From Arthrobacter sp. CAU 1506 (GTDB taxonomy: Bacteria > Actinomycetota > Actinomycetes > Actinomycetales > Micrococcaceae): a stretch of 64,000 nt of DNA. Of the stretch, positions 10,290 to 17,655 are shown piece after piece. Position 1 is the first letter of the stretch, and each line of letters begins with the position of its first letter. The translations under genes were made by a program, and so were the position numbers. The notes beneath the pieces were generated by a model. That model was not told the DNA's origin. It ran no database searches and saw only the letters and a program-made list of their open reading frames with translations. The stretch covers positions 143,298 through 207,297 of the forward strand of contig NZ_SUKC01000006.1 in NCBI RefSeq assembly GCF_005047635.1, given 5' to 3'.

Positions 10290-10343
10290 CGCGTACGCAT
10301 ATCAACCTTCAGAGCCAACAGGGCAGAGATAATTCTCTGCCCT
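10241..10343 (+). promoter_or_regulatory. Attenuator structures upstream of the DAHP synthase gene
   Basis: Three pairings are visible. (a) GTTGGCTCTG (10256-10265, inside the leader peptide) pairs perfectly with CAGAGCCAAC (10310-10319). (b) TATGCGTA (10242-10249, over the Tyr codons) pairs with TACGCATA (10294-10301). Pairings a and b cross each other and cannot both form as a simple nested fold. (c) AGGGCAGAGA (10320-10329) pairs perfectly with TCTCTGCCCT (10334-10343) around a TAAT loop. Ribosome position over the aromatic codons would decide between a and b. Stem c lacks a U-tract, so termination may need Rho or the control may act on translation. Confidence 0.7.
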
Positions 10344-10399
10344 TCGCCATTTCTCCGGCGGGTTCTGTGGTCCCGCCGCCAACAGACGGGACACCGAAC

Positions 10400-11593
10400 A
10401 TGAATGCACCAGCCAACCACCTCTTGGAAGCGGCGACGCAGCCCGAAGCGACAGCGATCCGCGCAGGCGACGGAGTCGGCGAAACATCTACGCCGCTCGG
10501 CACCAATAACCTGCGGGTGAGCAGCTTCAAGCCGCTGCCGTCGCCAGCGGAACTCATGTCCGAGCAGCCGCTGACCGCTGGGGCCGCCGCCGTCGTCGCC
10601 CGGGGTCGGGAGGAAATCCGCGCGGTCATGGACGGCGTGGACGACCGGTTGCTGGTGATCGTTGGTCCCTGCTCCATCCACGACACCGAGGCCGGCCTGG
10701 AGTACGCGCGCCGGCTGGCACGGGTGGCGCGGGAGCACCGCGAACAGTTGCTGATCGTGATGCGCACCTACTTCGAGAAACCGCGCACCACCGTGGGCTG
10801 GAAAGGCCTGGTCAATGACCCCCGCCTGGACGGATCCCATGACATAGCCGCCGGGCTGCGGCTGGCGCGGACCTTCCTGCTGGAGGTGGCTGAGCTGGGC
10901 CTGCCGGTGGCCACGGAATTCCTGGAACCGATCAGCCCACAGTACTTGGCGGACCTGGTCAGCTGGGGCGCGATCGGTGCGCGGACCACGGAGAGCCAGA
11001 TCCACCGCCAGCTGGTGTCCGGCCTGTCCATGCCGGTGGGATTCAAGAACGGCACGGATGGCGGACTACAGGTGGCACTCGATGCCTGCCAGGCCGCGTC
11101 CGCGGCACAGACGTTCCTGGGGATCGACGGCGACGGCCGTGCCGCTCTGGTGGCCACCGACGGCAACCCGGACACCCACCTGATCCTGCGCGGCGGAAAG
11201 ACCGGGCCGAACTACAGCGCCGAGCATGTTGCGGCGGCGTCTGCAGCACTGGCGGAAGCGGGCCTGAATCCGCGGCTGATCGTGGATGCCAGCCACGCCA
11301 ACAGCGGCAAGAGCCATCACCGCCAGGCCGAGGTGGCGCTGGAGATCGCGGCGCAGCTTGAGGCCGGCGGCAGCGCGATCGCCGGGATCATGCTGGAGAG
11401 CTTCCTGGTAGGCGGAGCGCAGAAAATGTACGTGGCCGAAAACGCTGACGGGGCCGGGCTGGTCTACGGGCAGAGCGTGACGGACGCCTGCATGGAGTGG
11501 GATGTGACCGCCGACGTGCTGGCGCAGCTGGCAGCGACGGCCCGAGATCGGGGAGCAAGCGCCGCCCCGCGGACGCAGGCCGTGCAGCAATAA
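10400..11593 (+). CDS. aroF: 3-deoxy-7-phosphoheptulonate (DAHP) synthase, class I
   Basis: Condenses phosphoenolpyruvate with erythrose 4-phosphate, the first step of the shikimate pathway. The 397-residue protein is of the AroFGH type: IVGPCSIHD (metal-binding Cys, about residue 91), MRTYFEKPRTTVGWKG, GARTTESQIHRQ, FKNGTDG, LRGGKTGPNY, DASHANSGK and IMLESFLVGG are all present. ATG 10400 follows the leader-attenuator region by 110 bases; GTG 10367 is a possible longer start. Specificity (Phe, Tyr or Trp feedback) cannot be read from the sequence, so the symbol is generic. The Trp/Tyr/Phe leader suggests that it responds to all three amino acids. Confidence 0.95.
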   Translation: MNAPANHLLEAATQPEATAIRAGDGVGETSTPLGTNNLRVSSFKPLPSPAELMSEQPLTAGAAAVVARGREEIRAVMDGVDDRLLVIVGPCSIHDTEAGLEYARRLARVAREHREQLLIVMRTYFEKPRTTVGWKGLVNDPRLDGSHDIAAGLRLARTFLLEVAELGLPVATEFLEPISPQYLADLVSWGAIGARTTESQIHRQLVSGLSMPVGFKNGTDGGLQVALDACQAASAAQTFLGIDGDGRAALVATDGNPDTHLILRGGKTGPNYSAEHVAAASAALAEAGLNPRLIVDASHANSGKSHHRQAEVALEIAAQLEAGGSAIAGIMLESFLVGGAQKMYVAENADGAGLVYGQSVTDACMEWDVTADVLAQLAATARDRGASAAPRTQAVQQ

Positions 11594-11720
11594 ATCACTT
11601 ACGCTACAGTGGCCACTTTCACTTTCGCCACAACAGCCTCTAAAGTATCTAGGAAGAAGGTTTGGGGCAGGGCAAGGCGGCACGCCGTCGTCGTTGCTTA
11701 CAGTAAAGGAACAGTGCGAA

Positions 11721-11933
11721 ATGGCTGACGAGAACAACTTCTCGAATGTGCGCTTCTTGACGGTGTCGGAAGTGGCCGCAGTCATGCGCGTGTCCAAGAT
11801 GACCGTCTACCGGCTGGTGCACTCGGGTGAGATGCCGGCTGTGCGCTTCGGACGTTCCTACCGGGTGCCCGAATCGGCCGTGGAGGAGTACTTGCGCGGT
11901 GCGGTGATCGACCGGGAAACCGGCACCGCCTGA
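11721..11933 (+). CDS. BldC-like MerR/excisionase family DNA-binding protein
   Basis: A 70-residue single-domain winged helix-turn-helix protein: RFLTVSEVAAVMRVSKMTVYRLVHSG is the helix-turn-helix, followed by the wing MPAVRFGRSYRVPESAVEEYL. It matches the BldC family of small actinobacterial developmental or housekeeping regulators, which bind DNA as head-to-tail oligomers. ATG 11721 has AAAGGA about ten bases upstream, and TACAGT (11699-11704) could be the -10 box. It is usually found close to the bS22 gene and proC in this group, which agrees with the layout here. Confidence 0.88.
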   Translation: MADENNFSNVRFLTVSEVAAVMRVSKMTVYRLVHSGEMPAVRFGRSYRVPESAVEEYLRGAVIDRETGTA

Positions 11934-12093
11934 CCTCCGGGTAGCGGCTCCGCGGCCTTCGGTTGTCAATGACGGGTGCGCGGAAGCTGTACCCTGTTAA
12001 GGAACGTTTTACGTCATCGTCGGAAAACCGTAAGTTGGCGTGTGCCCCCGCCGGGCACCGACAGCGCGGAAACTATCAGTGAATGAGGGACTC

Positions 12094-12192
12094 GTGGGTT
12101 CAGTTATCAAGAAGCGCCGCAAGCGTATGGCCAAGAAGAAGCACCGCAAGCTGCTTCGCAAGACCCGCCACCAGCGCCGCAACAAGAAGTAG
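12094..12192 (+). CDS. Mini ribosomal protein bS22 (AURKAIP1/COX24 family)
   Basis: A 32-residue, extremely basic protein, too short for most gene callers: GTG start, then GSVIKKRRKRMAKKKHRK and a tail of KTRHQRRNKK before TAG. This is the signature of the small actinobacterial 30S protein bS22, seen near the decoding centre in mycobacterial ribosomes. GAGGG (12085-12089) is the ribosome binding site four bases before the GTG, and a strong intrinsic terminator follows. The gene is monocistronic. Confidence 0.9.
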   Translation: MGSVIKKRRKRMAKKKHRKLLRKTRHQRRNKK

Positions 12193-12216
12193 GACCGTTT
12201 ACCGGTTTCAAGCTTC

Positions 12217-12265
12217 CACGGTCCGTCAGGAAACTGGCGGACCGTGTGCGTTTAACGCCTTTTTT
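12217..12265 (+). terminator. Intrinsic terminator of the bS22 gene
   Basis: A perfect 9-bp stem CACGGTCCG / CGGACCGTG (12217-12225 / 12238-12246) is followed by a short AT-rich stretch and TTTTTT at 12260-12265. Confidence 0.85.
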
Positions 12266-12284
12266 GGCTGCGGGTGAGGGAGGG

Positions 12285-12400
12285 CCAGCGCGGGAGAGGC
12301 CGGTGCCCGGAACACAAGCGGGGGAGAGCCGGCAAGGGGGCCGGTAGGAGTCGGACCGGTGAGGGGCCGGTCGGAGGCGGGCCGCTGAAGCGGCCGGTGT
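12285..12400. repeat. Degenerate GC-rich repeats behind the HAD gene
   Basis: On the minus strand, directly after the TAA of the HAD gene, variants of ACCGGCCCCT recur about five times with spacings of 15-20 bases. No coding potential is seen. Confidence 0.45.
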
Positions 12401-13219
12401 TTAAGCCGCGTGCCGGCGGAACCGGTTGACGCCGCGCCACAGCCCGTAGACTGCGCCCGCGCCGGTGGCGGCTTTGAGCCCCAGCGTGGCCGCGCGGCGA
12501 CCGCTGCGGAAGTCATAGACCGGCCAGTTATTCTCCCGGGCGTGCCGGCGCAGCCGGGTATCCGGATTGATGGCCACCGGGTTACCCACCAGGGTCAGCA
12601 GCGGAACATCGTTGTAAGAGTCGCTGTAGGCCCAGCAGCGCGCCAAGTCGAGGCCCTGCCGGGCTGCCAGCTCTTCGACCGCAACGGCTTTGGCCGGCCC
12701 GTGCAGGATGTCCCCGACCAGCCGTCCGGTGTACGCCCCGTTTTCGAGTTCGCCGACCGTGCCCAACGCGCCGGTCAGGCCCAGCCGGTCCGCAATCACG
12801 GAGGCCACTTCCACCGGAGTGGCCGTGACCAGCCAGACCCTCCGGCCCACGCGCAGGTGCTGGTCGGCCAATGCCCGGGTGCCGGGCCAGATCTTGGACG
12901 CGATGACCTCGTCATAGACCTCGTCGCCCAACTGCTTGACGTCGTCGCTCAACAGGCCGGTGGCCAGGGCCAAGGCCGTCTCCCGGATGGACTGGATGTC
13001 CTTCAGGCTTTCGCCGCGCATCAGGAACCGCGCCTGCTTAAAACCGAAACTGGCAGCATCCCGCATCCGGAAGGCGCCCCGCTGGTACATCTTGCGGGCC
13101 ACGTGGAACAGGCTGGCGCCGCGCATCAGCGTGTTGTCGACGTCGAAAAACGCAGCCTCCGTCCCCGGATCGGCGGAGACCGAGGCTCGCTGTGCATGGC
13201 CGGCGGCGGACTTGGACAT
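12401..13219 (-). CDS. HAD-IB family hydrolase (SerB-like phosphatase)
   Basis: A 272-residue haloacid dehalogenase-type phosphatase of subfamily IB. Motif I is FFDVDNTLM (nucleophile Asp, about residues 24-32), motif II is the Thr in LVTATPVEV, and motif III/IV comprises the Lys in HGPAKAVAV and YSDSYNDVPLL. The group contains phosphoserine phosphatase-like and lysophospholipid-related enzymes; the substrate is unknown. ATG 13219 is preceded by TAGACT (13226-13231, minus strand) at exactly six bases, so it is leaderless. It is divergent from the glutaredoxin-like gene. Degenerate ACCGGCCCCT-like repeats follow its stop (12285-12400). Confidence 0.87.
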   Translation of the reverse strand: MSKSAAGHAQRASVSADPGTEAAFFDVDNTLMRGASLFHVARKMYQRGAFRMRDAASFGFKQARFLMRGESLKDIQSIRETALALATGLLSDDVKQLGDEVYDEVIASKIWPGTRALADQHLRVGRRVWLVTATPVEVASVIADRLGLTGALGTVGELENGAYTGRLVGDILHGPAKAVAVEELAARQGLDLARCWAYSDSYNDVPLLTLVGNPVAINPDTRLRRHARENNWPVYDFRSGRRAATLGLKAATGAGAVYGLWRGVNRFRRHAA

Positions 13220-13284
13220 ACTTCGAGTCTAACGAGGCGCCGGGGATTCCCCGTTCACCACCCCCGACGGCTACCGTGGAAGTT

Positions 13285-13542
13285 ATGAACGGATCCGAGC
13301 GCCGCAGCCACGAATTGGTGCTGCTGACTAAACCCGGCTGCCATCTGTGCCAGACGGCACGCGAGACGGTGGGCGCCGTCGCGGGGGAGCTCGGTGTGCC
13401 CTGGCAGGAGAAAAACATCCTGGAAGACCCGGAGCTGGAGCGCCGCTTCGCGGAAGAGATCCCGGTGGTCATGATCGACGGCGTGCAGCGGGACTTCTGG
13501 CACATCGATGCGGAGCGCTTGCGCCGCCTGCTCACGCAGTAG
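13285..13542 (+). CDS. Glutaredoxin-like protein (DUF836 type)
   Basis: An 85-residue thioredoxin-fold protein. LLTKPGCHLCQTAR carries the redox CxxC (Cys-His-Leu-Cys, about residues 19-22), and EEIPVVMIDG contains the cis-Pro. ATG 13285 lies seven bases behind TACCGT (13272-13277), so it is probably leaderless; a longer upstream frame would overlap the divergent HAD gene. It lies just upstream of rex, an arrangement common in actinobacteria, and probably takes part in thiol redox homeostasis. Confidence 0.85.
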   Translation: MNGSERRSHELVLLTKPGCHLCQTARETVGAVAGELGVPWQEKNILEDPELERRFAEEIPVVMIDGVQRDFWHIDAERLRRLLTQ

Positions 13543-13701
13543 GTTCTACGGCCCCGTCGTCATCGGAGTTGGAGACCGGCGCGGCGGAGCCTAATCTAAG
13601 GGAACATCAGCCTTCGGCAGGACAACCGCCGGGGCAGCCAGGAACCGGAACGGCGCCAAACAGCCTGCCCGGAGCCCGCAGCAGGCATCGGAGCGAGAAC
13701 A

Positions 13702-14400
13702 GTGACCAACCTCCCGGACATCGAGGCGGCCAAGCCTTCCGGCCAGGAGATCCCGCCGGCTGCCCTGGCACGCCTGACCATCTACCTCCGGGCGCTGAAT
13801 TCGTTGATGGCCGGTGGCACGGAACGCATTTCGTCCGAGCAGCTGGCTGAATCCGCCGGGGTCAGCCCGCCCACCCTGCGCAAGGACCTGTCCTACCTGG
13901 GGTCCTTCGGCACCCGCGGCGTGGGCTACGACGTCAGCCTGGTCAGCCAGGAGATTTCCGCCGCTCTGGGCCTCATGCATGAGTGGAAAGTCGCGATCGT
14001 CGGCGTTGGCAACCTGGGCCGGGCGCTGGCCGGCTACTCCGGTTTCTCCACCAAGGGGTTCGGCGTGGTGTCGCTCTTCGACGCGGACCCGTCCGTGGTC
14101 GGGTCGGAAGTGGCAGGGCTGCGGGTCAGTCCCATCGCCGAGCTGGAAGCCGTCCTGCGCCAGACCGCGGCCAACATGGCGGTCCTGGCGGTGCCTGCCG
14201 GCGTGGCCCAGGGACTCTGCGACCGGCTGGTGGCTGCCGGAGTGATGAGCATCCTCAGCTTCGCCCCAGTGGTGCTCCAGGTGCCGCCGACCGTGCAACT
14301 GCGCAAGGTGGACATGGCCACCGAATTGCAGATTCTGGCCTACCACGCACAACGGGCGCAGGAGACGGAGAACAACTCCGAGTCCAGCGCCCGTCGCTAG
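13702..14400 (+). CDS. rex: Redox-sensing transcriptional repressor Rex
   Basis: A 232-residue NADH/NAD+-responsive repressor of respiratory and fermentative genes. The N-terminal winged helix (residues about 15-85) contains SSEQLAESAGVSPPTLRKDL and the characteristic YLGSFGTRGVGY. The Rossmann domain begins VAIVGVGNLGRALAGY at about residue 97, and the C-terminal helix used for domain swapping, KVDMATELQILAYHAQ, is intact. GTG 13702 has GGAG eight bases upstream. In many actinobacteria rex sits before hemA; here it is followed by an unrelated gene in convergent orientation, while cytochrome c maturation and menaquinone genes lie within 10 kb. Confidence 0.95.
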   Translation: MTNLPDIEAAKPSGQEIPPAALARLTIYLRALNSLMAGGTERISSEQLAESAGVSPPTLRKDLSYLGSFGTRGVGYDVSLVSQEISAALGLMHEWKVAIVGVGNLGRALAGYSGFSTKGFGVVSLFDADPSVVGSEVAGLRVSPIAELEAVLRQTAANMAVLAVPAGVAQGLCDRLVAAGVMSILSFAPVVLQVPPTVQLRKVDMATELQILAYHAQRAQETENNSESSARR

Positions 14401-14431
14401 CCGGCGTGGAACAGCCCGGCCGGTTGTTGGC

Positions 14432-15322
14432 TTAGCGGCCGTAGATACCGTACTTGTGGGCCTTGGTGGCCTGGAAGAACTGGTTCGATGCCGGCAGGAA
14501 CAGCAAAACGATCGCAGCAATGCCCAGCAGCACGGACAGAGTGCCGAACCAGAAATTGAAGAGCCCAAAGAGTGACAGCGCGGCAAACACGGTGCCGGTG
14601 ATCCGGGCCCAGTTCTTGCCGGCCTTTACGCCGAAGGCCACCAACAGGTAGAGCCCGACGGCGATCACCGCGGTGACGACGATGATCACTCCCAAAGTGC
14701 CGCTCATCATCTGCGACAGTTCAGCGTCGGAAAATTGACCACCCTGCTCACCGAGGGCTTCGCGGACTGACGGATCCTGGAGCACCGTTGCCATGGTTCC
14801 ATCCAGGTTGGACAGCTCGGTCAGCGTCTCGATGGCGGTCAACGCCGCCGCCGCAATGATCAGCCAGAACGCGATGACCACTTCGCGCGGACGCGTGGGT
14901 TTGGCGCCGACCTGCGGCTGGCCGCTCGGGTAACCGTACTGACCCGGCACGGCGTTCTGGTAGCCATACGGCTGCTGACCATACTGCTGGCCATAGGGGG
15001 ACTGGCCCTGCTGGCCCTGGCCGTAGGGCTGCTGGCCGTACTGCGAAGCGTTCTGCGGGGCGTTTTGCCCATACTTCTGCCCATACTGCGGGGCGTTTTG
15101 CCCATACTTCTGCCCATACTGCGGGGCGTTTTGGCCGTACTGCGGGACGTTCTGCCCGTCCTGCGGCTGATCGGGGCCCGGCTGCTGCGGGGCGTTCTGC
15201 CCGTACTGCGGCAAATTTTGGCCGTACTGAGGCACGTTCTGCCCGTACTGGGGCTGTTCCTGGCCGTTGGGCCGGCCTTCCCCGTCACCGGGCTTGTTCG
15301 GTTCGTTCTGTGGGGTGCTCAT
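14432..15322 (-). CDS. Membrane protein with a long QYGQ-repeat cytoplasmic tail
   Basis: A 296-residue protein of unknown function. Residues 1-140 are low complexity, rich in Gln, Gly, Tyr, Pro and Asn, built from PQYGQN-like units, including three consecutive copies of a NAPQYGQKYGQ unit coded by a near-perfect tandem repeat (15059-15135). Residues about 145-290 form a membrane domain with roughly four hydrophobic segments (VVIAFWLIIAAAALTAIETL, GVIIVVTAVIAVGLYLLVAF, ITGTVFAALSLFGLFNFWF, SVLLGIAAIVLLFL). The arrangement resembles actinobacterial proteins annotated DUF4870- or DUF4064-like. Such tails can form multivalent or prion-like contacts, which is inference here. Confidence 0.75.
   Translation of the reverse strand: MSTPQNEPNKPGDGEGRPNGQEQPQYGQNVPQYGQNLPQYGQNAPQQPGPDQPQDGQNVPQYGQNAPQYGQKYGQNAPQYGQKYGQNAPQNASQYGQQPYGQGQQGQSPYGQQYGQQPYGYQNAVPGQYGYPSGQPQVGAKPTRPREVVIAFWLIIAAAALTAIETLTELSNLDGTMATVLQDPSVREALGEQGGQFSDAELSQMMSGTLGVIIVVTAVIAVGLYLLVAFGVKAGKNWARITGTVFAALSLFGLFNFWFGTLSVLLGIAAIVLLFLPASNQFFQATKAHKYGIYGR
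15059..15135. repeat. 30-33-bp tandem repeat within the QYGQ tail
   Basis: The motif GGGGCGTTTTGCCCATACT (plus strand) recurs with CTGCCCATACTGC spacers at about 15057, 15090 and 15123. The copies are nearly identical at the nucleotide level, suggesting recent expansion or contraction. Confidence 0.7.
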
Positions 15323-15532
15323 CGCCGGATCCTTTTCATCTCATCCGCGGGCCGGGCCTGCGAGCCCGGCCGCCCGGGTGCGTGGAGGCTGTTACTGCAA
15401 CACTACAATGCAGGTCAGCGCCGTGTCGGTCGCCCTGAAGGATGATTTTGGCGGCCGCCGGACGGGGAATCGCCGCATGGGTCGGCGGCCGGGCTTTTGG
15501 GCATACACGCCCGGTTTGAGACACTGGTAAGC

Positions 15533-16195
15533 ATGCCAGAAGCCACTGTCCATCTGCTCCGCCACGGCGAGGTCCACAACCCCGACCGTGTGCTGTATGG
15601 CAGGCTGCCGAGCTTCCGGCTGTCTGAGCTGGGGCAGGAGATGGCTCGCCGTGCTGGTGACTACTTTTCGGAGCGCCGGAAAGAGGGCGCCACGATCAGT
15701 TATCTGGTGGCCTCGCCGCTGACCCGGGCGCAGGAGACCGCCGAGCCCACCGCGAAGGCTCTGGGCCTCGAGATTGTCACCGACGAGCGGATCATCGAAG
15801 CCGAGAATCATTTCGAGGGCTTGGCCGACATCCGCTCACACCTGCGCGAGCCCCGGTACTGGCGGCGCCTCTACAATCCCTTCCGGCCGTCCTGGGGGGA
15901 GCCGTACGCGGCGCAGGTGGCCCGCATGCGCGACGCCATCAACGACGCCCGACGTCATGCCGTTGAGCTCGGCGGCCCCGGGGCCGAGGCGATCCTGGTC
16001 AGCCACCAGCTGCCCATCTGGGTCACCAGGCTGGCCAGCGAGGGCAAGCCGCTCTGGCACGATCCCCGCCGTCGGCAGTGCACGCTGGCGTCGGTAACCT
16101 CCCTGGAGTTCGACGGCGGGCGGCTCGCCGCGGTGCGCTATGAAGAGCCCTGCTCCGATTTGCTGCCCGGTGCGGCGAACCTGCCGGGAGCATAA
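15533..16195 (+). CDS. Histidine phosphatase family protein (PhoE/GpmB-like)
   Basis: A 220-residue broad-specificity phosphatase of the phosphoglycerate mutase fold. The catalytic motif LLRHGEV is at residues 8-14, SPLTRAQETA is the second motif, the Glu of EAENHFEG follows, and VSHQLPIW carries the second catalytic His. There is no Tat or Sec signal, so it is cytoplasmic. I chose ATG 15533; an upstream TTG (15497) is in frame but less likely. It directly precedes the cytochrome c maturation operon, as is common in actinobacteria. Confidence 0.85.
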   Translation: MPEATVHLLRHGEVHNPDRVLYGRLPSFRLSELGQEMARRAGDYFSERRKEGATISYLVASPLTRAQETAEPTAKALGLEIVTDERIIEAENHFEGLADIRSHLREPRYWRRLYNPFRPSWGEPYAAQVARMRDAINDARRHAVELGGPGAEAILVSHQLPIWVTRLASEGKPLWHDPRRRQCTLASVTSLEFDGGRLAAVRYEEPCSDLLPGAANLPGA

Positions 16196-16249
16196 TAGAA
16201 TTACTACGCGTTGTAGAAGTGGGATGCCCTCAACCCCACGAAGAAGAGT

Positions 16250-16864
16250 GTGACTGTGACTGCCGATAACCCCCGTTTGTTCGACCGCCGTACCGTGTTC
16301 AAGGCCGGTGCGGGGCTGCTTGGTGCCTTGTCGCTGGCTGCCTGTTCCGTGGAGGACCCGTTGGCGCAGCAGGCCAACGCCGGAGACAACAAGAACTACA
16401 TCGCCGGCGACGGATCGGTGACCGAATATGCGCCCGGTTCCCGAGGCGAACCGGTGCAGCTGACCGCCAAGCTCTTCGACGGCACTGCCGTCGATGCAGC
16501 CGACTGGGCCGGCAAAGTCACCGTACTGAACTTCTGGTACGCCTCCTGTGCACCCTGCCGGCTGGAAGCTCCGGACCTGCAGGCCCTCAGCGAAGAGTTC
16601 GCCGACGGCGCCCAGTTCTACGGCGTTAACATCCGTGACGAGCGGCCCACCGCCGAGGCCTTCGAGCGCAACTTCGGGATCACGTACCCCAGTTTCATGG
16701 ACAAGGACGGCGGCATCCTGCTGGCCATGACGTCCTATGTGCCGCCCCAGGCCGTGCCCACCACGCTGGTGCTGGACAAGGACGGCCGGGTCGCCGCCCG
16801 GATCCTGGGTGTGGCGGACAAGGGCACGCTCAAAGCCCTGATCAAAGACGCAGTGGCCGCGTAG
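16250..16864 (+). CDS. resA: ResA/TlpA-type thioredoxin lipoprotein
   Basis: Extracytoplasmic thiol-disulfide oxidoreductase that reduces apocytochrome c before haem attachment. The N-terminus has a twin-Arg signal with lipobox (FDRRTVFKAG, then LSLAAC, lipid Cys about residue 32), so it is probably a Tat-dependent lipoprotein. The redox motif CAPC is at residues 100-103 in FWYASCAPCR, and the cis-Pro is in QAVPTTLVLD. GTG 16250 or GTG 16256 are the possible starts; the purine-rich AAGAAGAG suits 16256 better. It is the first gene of a four-gene operon with ccdA, resB and ccsB. Confidence 0.9.
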   Translation: MTVTADNPRLFDRRTVFKAGAGLLGALSLAACSVEDPLAQQANAGDNKNYIAGDGSVTEYAPGSRGEPVQLTAKLFDGTAVDAADWAGKVTVLNFWYASCAPCRLEAPDLQALSEEFADGAQFYGVNIRDERPTAEAFERNFGITYPSFMDKDGGILLAMTSYVPPQAVPTTLVLDKDGRVAARILGVADKGTLKALIKDAVAA

Positions 16865-16866
16865 CC

Positions 16867-17655
16867 GTGGGGTGGGCGACGGCCTCGCTGCCGATGACCT
16901 TGGGGGGCGCCTTCGGCGACACGGTGCTGAACGGCTCCGTGCTGCTGGCCATCCCCGTGGCGATGCTGGCCGGGCTGGTCTCCTTCCTGTCTCCGTGTGT
17001 GCTGCCGCTGGTTCCCGGCTACATGGGTTATGTCACCGGCCTGACCGGCGTGGACCTGGAACGGCAGCGCCGCGGTCGGATGTTCGCCGGCATCGGCCTG
17101 TTTGTGCTCGGCTTTTCCGTCGTCTTCGTCTTCATCGGGGCGGTCTTCGGCCAACTGGGCGCCTGGCTGAAGGGCAGCGACGCCGACTGGATCACCCAGC
17201 TGCTGGGCATCGTCGTCGTGCTCATGGGCATCATTTTCATGGGCGGCCTGTCCTTCTTCCAGCGGGACCGTAAGATCCACTCCCGTCCGCCTGCGGGGCT
17301 GTGGGGTGCCCCGGTGCTCGGCATGACGTTCGGGCTGGGCTGGGCGCCGTGCATTGGCCCGACCTTTTCCGCGGTCCAGGCGCTGGCGTACTCCGGCGGA
17401 GCGGATGCGGCCAAGGGCGCGTTCCTGGCCTTCGTGTACTGCCTTGGCCTGGGCATCCCGTTCCTGCTGATTGCGCTCGGTGTGCGGCGGGGGATGGGCG
17501 CCATGGCGTTCTTCCGCAAGCACCGGCTGTTCCTGCAGCGGTCGGGCGGGGCCATGTTGGTAGTTTTGGGCCTGCTGATGGCCACCGGGCTCTGGGGGGA
17601 CTGGGTGACGCAATTGCAGGACTGGTTTGCAAATGAAGTGAGGCTCCCGATCTGA
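16867..17655 (+). CDS. ccdA: Cytochrome c biogenesis thiol transporter CcdA
   Basis: A 262-residue polytopic membrane protein, about six helices, that passes reducing equivalents from cytoplasmic thioredoxin to ResA. The two redox Cys sit in the family motifs SFLSPCVLPLVPGYMGY (first helix, about residue 42) and GLGWAPCIGPTFSAV (about residue 163). The GTG start follows the resA stop after two bases, and the end overlaps the resB start in TGATG, so translation is coupled through the operon. Confidence 0.94.
   Translation: MGWATASLPMTLGGAFGDTVLNGSVLLAIPVAMLAGLVSFLSPCVLPLVPGYMGYVTGLTGVDLERQRRGRMFAGIGLFVLGFSVVFVFIGAVFGQLGAWLKGSDADWITQLLGIVVVLMGIIFMGGLSFFQRDRKIHSRPPAGLWGAPVLGMTFGLGWAPCIGPTFSAVQALAYSGGADAAKGAFLAFVYCLGLGIPFLLIALGVRRGMGAMAFFRKHRLFLQRSGGAMLVVLGLLMATGLWGDWVTQLQDWFANEVRLPI

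Noticed and set aside
12094..12192. Possibility that the very basic 32-residue frame is chance
   Set aside because: Rejected as chance: the Lys/Arg pattern matches bS22, it has a ribosome binding site, and a T-run terminator follows.
15059..15135. Regular repeats as CRISPR or minisatellite
   Set aside because: They are in frame within a gene and encode the QYGQ tail.
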